Positions 1-10,909 of a DNA stretch of 64,000 bases are shown here, piece by piece (position 1 is the stretch's first letter; each line of letters opens with the position of its first letter). The stretch is taken from contig NW_024063873.1 in the NCBI RefSeq assembly GCF_009727055.1, positions 62,001 to 126,000 on the forward strand, in the 5' to 3' direction. Below the pieces are notes generated by a model. The model was not told where the DNA came from. It was given only the letters and a program-made list of their open reading frames with translations, and did no database searches. The position numbers and the translations under genes are program-made. The DNA comes from Benincasa hispida (taxonomy: Eukaryota; Streptophyta; Magnoliopsida; Cucurbitales; Cucurbitaceae).

Positions 1-1370
1 AAATAGATAAATTGTTCCCTTAAGAGCTTATTCTAGGTCTTGAACATAGTGGTCACACCTCTCCTGGCCTGAGAGGACTTAATCATAGTAAGACTATAAC
101 TTATTGTTCATTAGAGGAATCAGTGATACTTAAGGAGTTAGATGTAACTACACGGGGCAAAATAGCGAATTGGCCCCATTGTACTTACGAGCGATTTGTG
201 AAGGGTCATCGCACTATTGATTGGTCATATGGACACAGAAATATATCCGTAGTGCGAAGAGTGCAGTTGTCGGTCTATAGTGAAGTAACCAACAGTTAAC
301 GGATGGTGAATCTCATGATTAAGAGTTTAGTCAGTTATTCAAGTACCGTTGGAGCTTTAAGTTACATGGCAGATCAATGGGTTTAAGTTGAGAATCATAT
401 TTTAGTTTAATTTGAAGTGTTTAAATTAACAAGAGGAAATTCAATTATATGTAATAATTGATATGATGTATTAGATACATTAATTGGAAGAATTAATATA
501 AATATGATTTATATTAAATACTATAAAATAGAAAAAGAACTATGTTTTATATGTTTCATATGATGAAATATTAAAACTATAGGTTATAAATATAATATGA
601 TAAATTAGTTATTATATTTATTTATAACATATTAATTATATGATAATTAATTATTCTTTTTCTCTAGTAACTGAATTGAATAAGAAGTTATTAGAATCTT
701 TATGGTAACTATGAGATAAAAAAGAAAATGATTTTCCAAAATTTAGTTGATTCATTACAAAAAGATTATCAAGTTAAAGTGTTTTACTAAACGATAGCAT
801 AAAGAGCATACACGATCAAGTTACAAGTTTACTATACGATAGTTACTCGCTTACTCATTGCTATACGATCGAGTAGTAAAGTTTACACGATAGGCTTCAT
901 CTTTCTAACGATCGAGTATTTCGCCTATATGATAGACAGTATTCATCTCCCACTTACTAGATCGTCTACTCGATTGTCTACTTTCTGCTTTCCTTAATCC
1001 AAAATCATATAGAGCCCACAACTCCAATACCAAGGTAACCATTGTGGTAGTATTCTAATTCCGTTCGAGGATCGAGTTGGACTCGATTCCGATCGAGGTT
1101 CATTCAGACGTCGTTGAGATCGAGTTCTAATCGTTGCGTTCGAGTTCGTGCTGATTGAACGAGTTGCTGAACGATCGAAAGATACTTAAAGAGTTCTTCA
1201 AAGGTTTGCATACTCTATCCTCTTTTAAGTAGCATGCTGTAATTTATAATTGATGCATAATCGTTTCCATTTAGACTGTAATTGTTTGTGTTCTTTCTCA
1301 ATGGGATTTGGAACGATTTGCTTTCGCGCACATGGTGCTCTATTTAGAGTTCCTTCACTTTGAATCTCAA
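1..1370 (+). repeat. Copia LTR fragment (same family as 49647-51508)
   Basis: This is non-coding sequence that can be followed by eye against the copia LTR at 50318-51508 and its continuation at 63656-63935. Shared landmarks include the run near 120-180 around 'ggagttagatgtaactac', the AACGATC-rich stretch at 780-960, and the region near 1300 with 'tttggaacgat'. It begins inside the LTR because the window starts there, and the similarity fades near 1370. No primer-binding site follows, so it is a broken LTR and not a 5' LTR. The orientation is the same as the copy at 49647. Gaps and substitutions are numerous, so it is an old or divergent copy. Confidence 0.75.
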
Positions 1371-4300
1371 AACTACATAAAAATGCATAATTATTATAAA
1401 AGGAATATATTAATAGACAGAACGATACAATAAGACTTGATGCTTTTAAACATAATATTTCTTATATATTTTAGAAACTAAGACATTATTTTCCTCTAAA
1501 ACAGTAACAATCAAACCAACGTAGCTAGTACTTCTCAACATCGATCAATAAATATCTTAATTACAAAAAGTATTCAAGAAAAAGTAACCCACTCTATCAT
1601 AGATAATAAGTTATACTTTTGCTTACAAAGAGAAAGAAAGTAGTAATGTTGTCGCACTCAATTCTTGGCACGCAACAAGCAAACACTTCAAAGTATACAA
1701 ACTTGAACCAAATTCTAATTAAAATATTCAACTAATCTTGGTAAAATCATTTGTCTAATAAGCATTAGATTTATATTAGAATGAAAGAATACCATACTAT
1801 AGCAAAAACAAACCTAGCAAAATTTAACCAGTAGTATACTCTTAGTAAAGTCTCAATGACCAAGAGGAACTCAACACAAACAACACTCTTGAAGCAAAAA
1901 TAAAAAATATAGAGGAATTTCAATACGAACAAATTTTTTGTTTTATACACTTCAAAACCTAAAGTCCACAGACTTTAATATTCACCTTTTTGGACATTGA
2001 AATCCTTATGTTGTTATATTGCAACCCTCACCCCCCCAATTGAAGTTCTATTTTTCAACTTTAATAGTTCTCATGGCTTATTCTCATGGTTCAGAATCTT
2101 CCTAACACTTTGTGGTTTCTTAATGAATAATGGAATTAAGACAAATGTAATGCTCAATGAGCAATAAAAACAAGAAAATTTTATAGAGAAATGTAATGCT
2201 CAATGAGCAATAAAAACAAGAATCTCCTCTTCTATTTAGTGATCCTAGCATATGCCTTCCTATATTCACTAATGATATCAAGGCAAGGCCTATTGTCTTC
2301 CCCATCAGGTTGTTTTCAAAATTATGTTTATCAAACAGATGAAAATTTTTTGTGGTTTCCATACCAAACTCCTCCTTACTAACTCATACAAGAATTAGCT
2401 CAAACTTAATTCAAACATAATTTTTTAAAAAAACATAAAACCAACAGAATAAATAAATGAATGAATAAAACAAGATGAAGGATTTCAGCAAGTGCAACAT
2501 GAGGATATGCCATAATTTGTTGTAGTGTTACCTAGTCTCGTATGCCTTAAAAGTTGTAATATGAAAAAGGAAAAGGTGTACCACCTTAACTTTGATCTTC
2601 CAGAGGCTGATTTTGCTCTGCTCATGATGGTACCACCTTGACTGTGACCTTTGGAAGGGTGAAGGAAGGATCCTCCTTGAGAAAATAGGTGCTTTGATTA
2701 AGCTGATGCTCTGATCCAATTATCTGTTTCTACAGCCTTATATGCACAGCAAACAACAAATCACAAACAGGTCAAGTCAGACCAAAATGATGTTGTATTA
2801 TCAATCTGTAAGTATTAGATGAGATTGGCAATTAAAAAGACATACCACAAGCATATACATACAAACAAGTAGAACAAGACACAAAACATGAAAATTTGCA
2901 ACCTTCATACACTAAAAAATGTCAAGAAAGGTATTGAAAGTCATCTTAGATATTAAAATTTGAGTTATAACCTACAGAAAAATGAATTAGGCATTGAAAT
3001 CCACGAGCTTCACTAAGAAAGTAATAAAATTATCAAGATAACTTGGTTCCATATCATGAATCCTACAAAATTAATGAGCAATAAACAACATGGGATCTTG
3101 ATCAACTTCATGAAGGAAAGTCTATGAAGCACAGACACGGATTCGGCTACACAATACGGATACGATCGGATACGGCGATTTGTCAATTTCTAAAAAATTA
3201 ATATACGGATACGTCTAACGATGCATCATTTTTTTATATATTTTTTTAATATATATATTTCTTAAAAACGAGAATACTGATACGTTGAAGATATATTTTT
3301 TTCTTTAAAAAAATCTAGGATATAGTTAAATTTAGCATACAAATTAATAACAATAATACAAAATATAATACAGATACTACAAAAAAAGAAAAAAGAAACA
3401 TCTAAGATGTTGAAGTATAATAGTTAATAAAATATAATAGAAAAGTGACTCATATTGCAAAGAAGAAGAAGAAGAAAATTAGAAAGAGAAGTATGAAGAT
3501 AAATGAAGAACTTATTGTTGAAAATATCCAAATGGTACTGATTCTTTGTCTCACATGAAATATGTGTGCTTCATAGAGGAAAGTTAATGAAGACATGAGA
3601 GTAATTCTCTGTTTATCGTGATTTGAATGCAACTTAAAATCTTAAAAGAAAATTAAAAAGGAGAATTAAAATCCTCTACTACATCACTAACCTCACCAAA
3701 CTTTTAAGGGAAACAAACTTGGCTACAAATTCTCCAAAGTGGTGTATTCACTAGTGATTATATGTTTCCATGGAAGAATAACGGAAACGGTCATTTCTAA
3801 TAATAATATTTTTGCATAGGAATTCTCCACTTTTTTCATACTACTAATGTTTTTGATACATAACATAGTTCTTTGCTTATGTTTCATTGGAGATAATTGG
3901 TTTTGCAAAATTAGGATTTTAAAAATGACAGAGCCTTCGAGATATACTAAACCACAAATAACAAAATAAAATAGAAATAAAAAAAAGTCAGCCATTACAT
4001 TAAATTCTGCCTACTTCTCAATTCGTTTATGCTACAAAAGCATCTTGCTCCATAAACAATTTATCATCAGAACCCTTGAAGGTAGACAAGAAAAAGCACC
4101 AAGTACAAAACTTTGCAATGAAAGGCAAAAAGAAAATTGTTGTGTCTTGACAAAATCCCTCAAAGACTTCTTGCAAGAACTTTAGTTCGTAGTACTACTA
4201 TTGATTTGATACTCATTGATCGACCTTAAAAAAAAGTAACATGTCAAATACACTAACAAAAATTGCTAGGATTAGCAAATTAGGATGAGTCTAGGTTGAA

Positions 4301-5130
4301 GTAAATTTATTTCTACATGTAGAAGACTCTTCTTGTACACAGGTATATAAACAATAAGCAACGTGAGACAACAATTACCATAATGACCATAGTCTCTTCT
4401 ATTTAAATCAATCCACGGTGAGGTATTCAGACATTCATTTCTAACTTTATCACTCACTCCAACAGTTTGTACTTGCAACTTTATCTGAACTCCGAAGAGA
4501 CTAAATAAAAATGAACAACTACCTTAAGGCTAATCAAAAAGTTCCAAAAAGTAAAGATATTATTATTGAAAACTACTATATTCTGGAAAAAACTGAAAGA
4601 AAATAATAAATGGCATCCTCCCATTTTCATTTTATTATGAAAATATCAACCAAGAGTTCATAGAAATTTAGCATACTTTGGTGATATCCAATGGGATTAA
4701 CGAAGATAGTAGGGACAATGCCAGCTCCAGTAGAAGAAAGGGCTCTATCCAAGTGTAAAATTTGCATTAGTAAAAGAAACACAAAGAGAACCAACCTTGA
4801 AAGTAAATTAGATGTCTGACTCAATCAAGTTAGAAGCATAATGAGACAAAATGAAACTGAAAGAAGAGGTTACTAGTCGCTATAGATCGAGGTTAACTAA
4901 TATGCTCGACCATAGGGAGAGGAGCTTAAAAAGGGGAAAGGTGCTGCTTTGGAATGTGGTATGGGTCTGTGACATCAGATAGCCTCGCTGCTCGAAAACA
5001 CCCAATGCTGACCACACTGAGAGACACGAAAGCGCAGGTAACACCAGTTGGCGAAGTGGCATTAAGCATCCCTAGCATTTCATCCTAGTTTCGTTAACCA
5101 GAATTTGATTAAACAATCAGAGGAGAATAG
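1371..5130. other. No gene recognised; AT-rich intergenic or decayed DNA
   Basis: About 3.8 kb with only short open frames (up to 90 codons) that resemble no family I know. It contains poly-A/T tracts and a CGGATACG-rich patch at 3130-3290 (repeats of 'cggatac' and 'gatacg'), which may be a decayed dispersed repeat. The stretch 2500-2720 is slightly less AT-rich and could be an exon remnant, but I cannot identify it. Nothing here supports an RNA gene. Confidence 0.5.
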
Positions 5131-5139
5131 AGAAAGAAT
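5131..5139 (+). repeat. Target site duplication, left copy (agaaagaat)
   Basis: Nine bases directly before the left terminal inverted repeat, identical to those at 6653-6661. Nine bases is the family-typical length for Mutator-like insertion. Confidence 0.85.
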
Positions 5140-5285
5140 GGAAAATTTCACAAAATGACCCAAAACCCAAAAAATTTTCTACCAATGACCTCTTTCTAAA
5201 AACTTTTCTACCACTGGCCTTTTCCCTATGCAAAATATCAAAATTACCCCTAATTTTTAAAAAGCCTTCAGACCACCACATTTCT
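5140..5285 (+). repeat. Left terminal inverted repeat of the 1.5-kb Mutator-like element
   Basis: Pairs with 6545-6652 read in reverse complement. The outer 50-60 bases and the inner block 'tttttaaaaagccttca' match well. The left copy has an extra segment in between (about 5205-5240) containing a second 'ttttctacca..ggcc' unit, so it looks internally duplicated relative to the right copy. Confidence 0.8.
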
Positions 5286-5599
5286 TCTTCCTTCTATGAT
5301 TTCCTCAGCCTTTCATTCAATGTACATTCAATATACCACCAGCATTCCACCAAAACATTTATTCTCAACTAATATTCTAAATAGAATGGAACGTCTCTCT
5401 CATTATTCACTTTCTGTCTTCGAACGTCTCTCTCATCTCGTAGCTTTCTCTTAGATTTTCTCAGCCCTTCGGATTCTCTGGTAGCTTTCTCTCGTAGCTT
5501 TCATCGTCGGATTTTGTCCACATTTCTTCTTCCTTCAACGGTTTCTTCAACCCTTCATTCAATATACGATTTCTTCTCTCAGATTGCTTTCATAATAAG

Positions 5600-5965
5600 T
5601 GTCGTTTAATAAATTATAAACGATTATGTAGTAATTTATACATGATCGTTTAGTAAATTATAAACGATCATTTAGTAATATATGCAATGAGTAGTAATTA
5701 TACACTATCGTTTAGTAAATTAGAACCATCGTTTAGTAAATTAGAATGATCGTTTAGTAAAATATAAACGATCATTTAGTAATTTACTATGCAATCGTTT
5801 AGTAAATTATAAATGATCATTTAGTAATTATAAACGATCGTTTATTAATTTACTATGCCATCGTTTAGCAATTTATACACGATCATTTAATAATTTATAC
5901 ATGATCGCTTAGCAATTTATACATGATCGCTTAGTAATTTATACACGATCGTTCACTTATCAATG
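5600..5965 (+). repeat. Subterminal array of GATCGTTTAGTAA-type repeats (left)
   Basis: More than a dozen imperfect copies of a unit containing 'cgatcgtttagtaattta' or its inverted form 'taaacgatcattta', at irregular spacing of roughly 20-35 bases. Short repeated motifs just inside the inverted ends are common in Mutator-like elements and may bind transposase, but that role is inferred. Several copies are themselves palindromic around CGATCG. Confidence 0.75.
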
Positions 5966-5985
5966 ACTTATTTATCCAATTGTAG

Positions 5986-6228
5986 ATCAATGGCATACTT
6001 CGTATCTTTGTACGATTTGGTGGGGATTGGGATGAGTCCGGAAAAAATTATGTTGGTGGTCATATGAAAGGTCTGAAAGTCAGAAATGATATAACAGTCA
6101 GTGAATTAGTGAGTATGATGCACCAACGACTGAATATCAATCCGGATATGTTTCATGCCCTATGTATATACCATATTCAGAACAATTTGGTGGACAAATT
6201 CAAGAATAAGAACATAATCTCACATTAA
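5986..6228 (+). pseudogene. Exon-like fragment, PB1-like N-terminal domain of a MuDR-type transposase
   Basis: The frame is open from 5986, just after a possible splice acceptor ('ttgtag'), to a TAA at 6226-6228, about 80 codons. It encodes 'RIFVRFGGDWDESGKNYVGG' followed by 'KGLKVRNDITVSELVSMM'. Many plant MuDR-family transposases start with such a PB1-like segment (an aromatic-rich strand, then 'GG..KG..V..DIT..EL'). No DNA-binding MULE domain, DDE core or SWIM zinc finger follows. The fragment therefore looks like the first coding exon of a deleted transposase, or an unrelated captured exon. The family call rests on pattern memory and is moderate. Confidence 0.55.
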
Positions 6229-6261
6229 TACCTAGCAGCGAAAGCATATAGAATGTCTGAA

Positions 6262-6535
6262 TTAGCCAAACGATCGCTTAGTATTAGCCAAATGATCGCA
6301 CAATGGATATCTAAACGATCATGGAACAGTTAGCTAAATGATCGCTTAGTATTCTCTAAACGATCTTTTAATAAAAACTATAGTGGATAGCTAAACGATC
6401 GCTTAGTATTCTCTACACGATCGCATAATAAAAACTATAGTGGATAGTAAATGAAAACTTAGTATTCTCTCTGATCGCTTAGTAATATCTATCCGATCGG
6501 TTAGTAATATCTATTTGATCGCTTAAAGTATTCGT
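6262..6535 (+). repeat. Subterminal array of CTAAACGATCGCTTAGTA-type repeats (right)
   Basis: Around ten copies of 'taaacgatcgcttagtat' and variants, the counterpart of the left array at 5600-5965. The middle word GATCG is shared by both arrays and the spacer words differ, so the arrays are related but not simple copies. Confidence 0.7.
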
Positions 6536-6544
6536 AGAGATGGG

Positions 6545-6652
6545 TTCACTGTGCGGTTTGAAGGCTTTTTAAAAACTGGGAGTAATGAAAAGGTAGGAAG
6601 CGGTCATGGGTAGAAAAGTTTTTGGGTTTCGGGTTATTTCGTGAAATTTTCC
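6545..6652 (-). repeat. Right terminal inverted repeat of the 1.5-kb Mutator-like element
   Basis: On the minus strand it begins GGAAAATTTCACG and then follows the left end block by block. It is shorter than the left copy because it lacks that copy's extra middle segment. Confidence 0.8.
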
Positions 6653-6661
6653 AGAAAGAAT
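6653..6661 (+). repeat. Target site duplication, right copy (agaaagaat)
   Basis: Nine bases directly after the right terminal inverted repeat, identical to 5131-5139. The perfect match suggests that the insertion is not very old, or that this spot is conserved by chance. Confidence 0.85.
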
Positions 6662-7041
6662 CTAAAAGAAAATATATAAAGTAGAAAATTGGGAAGTACA
6701 TACGGGTAGCAGAAAAGGTCTTGAGTTATTCAAGGATAGAGAGATTGGAAGATTTAGCTGATTAATTTCATCGTTCTAAACTAAAACATTAAAAGCAGCA
6801 ACCTCTCGAACCTTGCTAGGTTGAAAGATGAAAACCCTTTTCTTTGAATAAGATGAATCCTTGGTCGAGGAGGACTATGTAGCCGATTTCAACAAAAGAG
6901 ATCCAGTTGAAACAGCCATGGAAGGGAAGCCTAGACCTGGAAAGGGGAAGCGAGGCTTGTTGAACGAAAATTATGGAGCCTCATCAAATGGAAAAGAAGT
7001 GGTAGAAGGTGTTGTACAAAAAGTGAGATTACCGATCTATC
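6662..7041. other. Flank between Mutator-like element and CML-like pseudogene; no gene recognised
   Basis: Contains a 72-codon plus-strand frame (6861-7079) that overlaps the pseudogene on the opposite strand and has no recognisable family. On the minus strand this is downstream of the surviving EF-hand exon, where the rest of a CML49/50-like gene would lie, but I do not see the second EF-hand there. Confidence 0.45.
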
Positions 7042-7317
7042 AGGTATTTGTGTTGGTGAAAGGGTACATGAGAAGATGAACAATTCTAATGCTAAACTTC
7101 TGATCATACGAGGACAGAACACCTTGCAATTCTTTATCATCAATAAACCACACCCATCCTAATCGGCTACTTGAAAACACGCAACGATGCTCGGATCAGT
7201 ACCAGGTGGAAAAACAGATGGCGAGAATGAAGCGAAAGGGTTTCCATACACAAAAGGCGGTGGATAACCATGACCAATATTGCTTGCTCCACCGTAAGAC
7301 TGATGACCACCACCAAC
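7042..7317 (-). pseudogene. CML49/CML50-like EF-hand pseudogene, EF-hand exon
   Basis: Read on the minus strand, the exon begins after a splice acceptor (CAG at 7320-7318). It encodes a Gly/Tyr/Pro-rich stretch, then 'FPPGTDPSIVACFQVAD', then the first EF-hand region. This matches the hallmark of the plant CML49/CML50 group: a Pro/Gly/Tyr-rich N-terminus followed by PPGTDP..VACF and an EF-hand. Two lesions are plain. The residue after VAD, normally Gln, is a TAG stop. A few codons later one T is missing from a T run, which shifts the frame. The shifted frame still reads 'FIDDKELQ', 'LSSY' and 'VHLLMY.FTNTNT', as the family does. The second EF-hand is not found. The family binds calcium, but this copy cannot make a working protein. 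Confidence 0.75.
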
Positions 7318-7343
7318 CTGTAAGACTAATTAGGTTTATCTTT

Positions 7344-7641
7344 TGTTGGTTTAAAAACTAGGGATCTGCACACAAAAAAATCTCACGCACTCTGATATAT
7401 ATTTGAAGAAAACAGACAAAACAAAATATTCTAGAAGCAAAATATATTAGCGAGAGAAAGAAAAGTAATAGAACTCCCTATTTTTTTATTCAATTGATGG
7501 ACTTATATTTATAGTCTAATAACAACAAAATAACCACAAACCACTAACATAATGCTTACTAGAAATAGCAACATGTGGACTTCTTCTTGCACACGATCCG
7601 GAAGATTCGGTCTTGAATCATGACCGGATTATTAGCTCACA
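7344..7641 (-). repeat. Copia A 3' LTR
   Basis: 298 bases, TG...CA, paired with 11878-12173. On the minus strand it lies downstream of RNase H, next to the purine tract at about 7642-7651. Confidence 0.92.
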
Positions 7642-7649
7642 CTACTCCC

Positions 7650-8549
7650 CTAATCCTGACATGATTCTAAATCACACACACCAAGTAGCTGACACATAGC
7701 AGCTAACTTCACTCCTGTCAATGCTTTGGTCAGTGCGTCGGCTCGTTGTTCTCCGGTGTTGACAAATTCAACGATAATTTTCCCCTTCTCGACACACTCT
7801 CGAATGAAATGAAAGCGTGTATCTATGTGCTTACTACGGCCATGAAATACGAGATTCTTCATGAGAGCTATCGCAGATTTGTTGTCCACGAACAATGTTA
7901 TCAGTCTTGGCTCTATTCCGATTAACTCGCTAACAAGGCTTCTTAACCACAACATTTGGCAAGCCGCGGTAGTGGCTGCCATGAACTCGGCTTCGCAAGA
8001 TGAGAGTGCCACCGTCTTTTGCTTTTGTGAATTCCATGAAACCAAGCTTTCATTTAAGTAGAACGCCATTCCACTTGTGCTTTTCCTCCCATCGAGATCA
8101 CCGGCTAAATCACTGTCAGAGTAGCCAAATATATCGACTTCTCGGGGACCTTTCACATAAGTGAGCCCAAAGTGAATTGTCCCTCTCAAATACCTAAGTA
8201 TTTGCTTGACCACCTTGTGATGCATGGCTGTAGGCCTTTCCATATACCTGTTCGCCACCCCAACAGCATATGAGAGATCCGGTCTTGTGCTCAGCAAGTA
8301 TCTAAGACAACCAACGATACTTCTGTACTCCGTAGCATCAATTGGTGCTCCTTCCATGTCTTTGTGAAGTTGTGCCTTGGATTCCATCGGGTACTTCATG
8401 GCATTGCAGTCAGCCATTCCGAATTGGGACAAGATTCTTTTGGCATAAGTTGGTTGTTTGAGCAAGATTCGACCCTTCTGTTGTTCCACTTCAATCCCTA
8501 AGTAGTAAGAGAGAAGATCCAAATCGCTCATTTCAAATTTTTTCATCAT
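7650..8549 (-). pseudogene. Copia A RT connection and RNase H
   Basis: A 299-codon uninterrupted frame. It starts with the conserved post-YVDD segment ('YYLGIEVEQQKGRILLKQ') and continues with 'YRSIVGCLRYLLSTRPDLSY'. RNase H follows, with its acidic residues visible in 'YSDSDLAGD', 'SSCEAEFMA' and 'FVDNKSAIALMKN', and the terminal 'HIDTRFHFIRE' and 'RADALTKAL'. The stop lies at the purine tract before the 3' LTR. This is the best-preserved gene in element A. It would be part of one Gag-Pol polyprotein, so its apparent Met start is not a true start. Confidence 0.9.
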
Positions 8550-8580
8550 TTGTTGCTTGAACTTGTTAACTTTTTCGGTG

Positions 8581-9183
8581 CTACTTTCCTACAATGAGAT
8601 CGTCAACATACACTCCAACAAGAACACTTTCTTCTCCTTCTCTTCTTGAGTAGACTGCTTGCTCTTGAGTGCATTTCCCAAAGCCAGGCTCTTTAAGACT
8701 CTTATCAAGTCGAATGTTCCAAGCTCGTGGAGCTTGTCTCAATCCGTAGAGAGCCTTCGACAACCTATACACCTTGTGATTCTTGTTTGGAACCTCAAAT
8801 CCCTCCGGTTGAGTAACAAATACTTCCTCTTCCAATTCCCCGTTGAGAAACGCCGACTTCACATCTAGATGGTGTACCTCCCAATTTCGATTTGCAGCAA
8901 ATGCAAGATTGACTCGAACGGTGTCAGGTCTTGCAACCGGTGCAAAAACTTCTTTAAAGTCGATGCCTTGTCTTTGTACAAAGCCTTTCACAACCAATCT
9001 TGCTTTGTGCTTGAAAACTTCTCCATTAGAGTCTTTCTTCAATTTGAATACCCATTTTAGACCAATGGGTTTGTGTCCCGGTGGAAGCTCAGTTAGACTC
9101 CATGTGTTGTTCTTCTCAGTGTATTTCAGCTCGTTCTCCATTGCTTCGTACAGCGGGCCTCGGTCGCAACTTCTTGGTAGCAA
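8581..9183 (-). pseudogene. Copia A reverse transcriptase
   Basis: A 200-codon frame with the copia RT hallmarks in order: 'KPIGLKWVFKLKKDSNG', 'KARLVVKGFVQRQGIDF', 'FAPVARPDTVR', 'HHLDVKSAFLNGELEEEVF', 'YRLSKALYGLRQAPRAW' and the catalytic 'YVDDLIV' near its end. A frameshift just after YVDDLIV separates it from the RNase H frame (7650-8549), with only about 30 bases between. Upstream, the linker between integrase and RT (9183-9420) is acidic and low in complexity, as is usual. The RT core itself is uninterrupted. Confidence 0.9.
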
Positions 9184-9421
9184 GTCGGTTCTTCAGACAC
9201 CACCATCATCACCCCATTTTCTTGTTCTTCACTGCCAATAACTTCCTCTGTGTTGGCGTAGATGTCAGCGAGAGATCTTAGATGGACTGGTGTGCTCGTC
9301 GATGGAGTAGATGGACTAGTCTCTCCAATTTCGGGTATCTCGGCTACTTGTGGTGCGGTATTTTCGACCTCGATTTCTGTATCCTCCATATTATCGGCCT
9401 CGTCGAAATAAAATTAGTCCA

Positions 9422-10789
9422 TCATCTGAAACTTCGGAATCTCCTTGCCGTCATTAACGCCTTCATTCCAAGCCATTCAAGATTCTCTTGAAAAACGACA
9501 TCTCTACTAATTTGTAGTTTTCCATGGCTCGGGTCATATAAGCGATGAGCTTTGCATCCTTCTTCGACACCAAAATATACCATCGGTGAGCTTCGGTCGT
9601 CGAGTTTCTTGAGGTGAGGGGTTGTGTTTTTTACATATGCCACACAACCAAACACTCTCAAGTGTGCAAGATGTGGCTTTCTCCCCATCCAAGCTTCAAA
9701 TGGTGTGCGTTCTCCAAGGGCCTTCGTTGGAAGACAGTTTAACACATAAACCGCATGTCTCACCGCCTCTCCCCAAAACCTTGCTGTCACGTGCATGCTT
9801 TTGAGGAGTGATCTCGTCATCACCATTACGGTGCGGTTACGACGTTCTACGACGCCATTCTGTTGCGGTGAATATAGAGCAGTGAGGTGTCGCTCGATAT
9901 CTTCTTTTTTGCAAAATTAAGTGAACTCCGCAGATAAGAACTCGCCACCTCGATCCGTCCGGAGCGTTCCAATCTTGTACTCCGTCTTGTTCTCCATCAA
10001 GAGTTTGAATTTCTTGAATGCTTCGAGTGCGTCACTTTTTTCCTCCAACATGTACACTCAAATCCATCTTGTGGAATCGTCAACGATCAGTAGAAAATAC
10101 TTGTTGCCAGCGAGAGTACACGGTGAAATCGGTCCTCAAATACCGACATGAAGGAGTTCTATCGGCTTCTCTGCTCTATAGGTTGATTGGCGCGGGAACG
10201 ACAACCTCGCTTGTTTGGTAATCACGCATGCTTCGCATAACTTGTTCGGTTGAGTTATTGGTGGTACTCCAACTACCAATTTCTTCTCACCCATGAGCTT
10301 CAAGTCATGAAAGTTGACATGGCCAAGTCTCGCGTGCCCCAACCATGCTGAATCTTCTAAGCTTGTCAGAAGGCAGACTTGCTTGAACGTCTTCAAGGTT
10401 ATCTTGTACAAGCGATTTTGTGTTCGCTTCACCGATATCAAGAGCTTCCCGCTCCTGTTAGACACTTTCATGGCATCTCCCCCCATTTGCACCTTGTTCC
10501 CATCTTCTGTCATTTGCCCGAGGCTTATGATGTTGCTACGTAGCTTTGGAATGTAGTACACCTCTTGGAGAGTCTTCTGATCACCGTTTTTGCACTCAAA
10601 CATGACCGTTCCTTTTCCCATGATCTGAATGGTTGATCCATCGCCGAACTTCACCCTCCCGGTGACGCTTTCATCCAATTCTTGGAACTTCTCACGATGG
10701 CCAGTTATGTGGTTGCTAGCACCGTTGTCAAGGTACCAAACGTCATTATTTTCTCCATTCTTGTCGTTGCGATACATCTCTGGCAACAA
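9422..10789 (-). pseudogene. Copia A protease and integrase
   Basis: On the minus strand the frame from 10789 holds the aspartic protease motif 'YLDNGASNHITG' (active D-N-G-A) and 'LRSNIISLGQ'. It then has the pre-integrase zinc region with 'ARLGHVNF' and 'CEACVITKQ'; the usual LWH motif is changed here, with the Trp codon lost. The integrase core follows with the first Asp (near 10060, followed by a TGG to TGA stop), 'RTDRGGEF' near 9940, and 'QQNGVVERRNRT' near 9850 with the catalytic Glu. The ORF 9422-9826 carries the C-terminal part ('WGEAVRHAVYVLNCLPTKAL'). All three acidic residues can be seen, but stops and frameshifts separate them. Family role: cleaving Gag-Pol and inserting cDNA. 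Confidence 0.85.
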
Positions 10790-10909
10790 TTGCTCTTTGC
10801 TGAGTAATACAACATCCTTCTGATCACGTCTAGTGTGTGTCCCCTCCTAGGACACGGCCATCATTAATGTCAGTTCTTCATCGGTGGCGCAAGTTAGATG
10901 AGTTTCATC

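Larger units (their letters stand above)
5140..6652 (+). mobile_element. Mutator-like element, 1.5 kb, non-autonomous, with 9-bp target duplication
   Basis: The two ends are inverted copies. The left end begins GGAAAATTTCAC and runs through 'acccaaaacccaaaaa' and 'ttctacca..gacc' to 'tttttaaaaagccttca'. The right end read on the minus strand repeats these blocks in the same order. The element is flanked by a perfect 9-bp direct duplication, agaaagaat, at 5131-5139 and 6653-6661, the length typical of Mutator-like elements. Inside are a short 5'UTR-like pyrimidine-rich tract (5290-5580), two arrays of AACGATC-type repeats and one exon-like frame resembling the N-terminal PB1-like domain of plant MuDR transposases. 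The DDE catalytic core is absent, so movement would need a transposase supplied in trans. Confidence 0.85.

Noticed and set aside
3130..3290. CGGATACG-rich patch as a separate transposon
   Set aside because: No ends, duplication or coding found; mentioned only as a possible decayed repeat.
4627..5062. Two short minus-strand frames (65 and 60 codons) as host exons
   Set aside because: No family resemblance, hydrophobic low-information sequence and no splice pattern linking them.
5600..6535. CRISPR- or origin-like repeat array with short spacing
   Set aside because: Irregular spacing, palindromic words and position inside Mutator inverted ends explain it better.
6861..7079. 72-codon plus-strand frame opposite the CML-like exon
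   Set aside because: No recognisable family, overlaps the pseudogene on the other strand and has no promoter or splice context.
8843..9241. Long plus-strand frames over copia A RT (also 7861-8061, 9282-9491, 10314-10556)
   Set aside because: Antisense shadows of the copia polyprotein, whose own strand gives clear RT, integrase and RNase H motifs.
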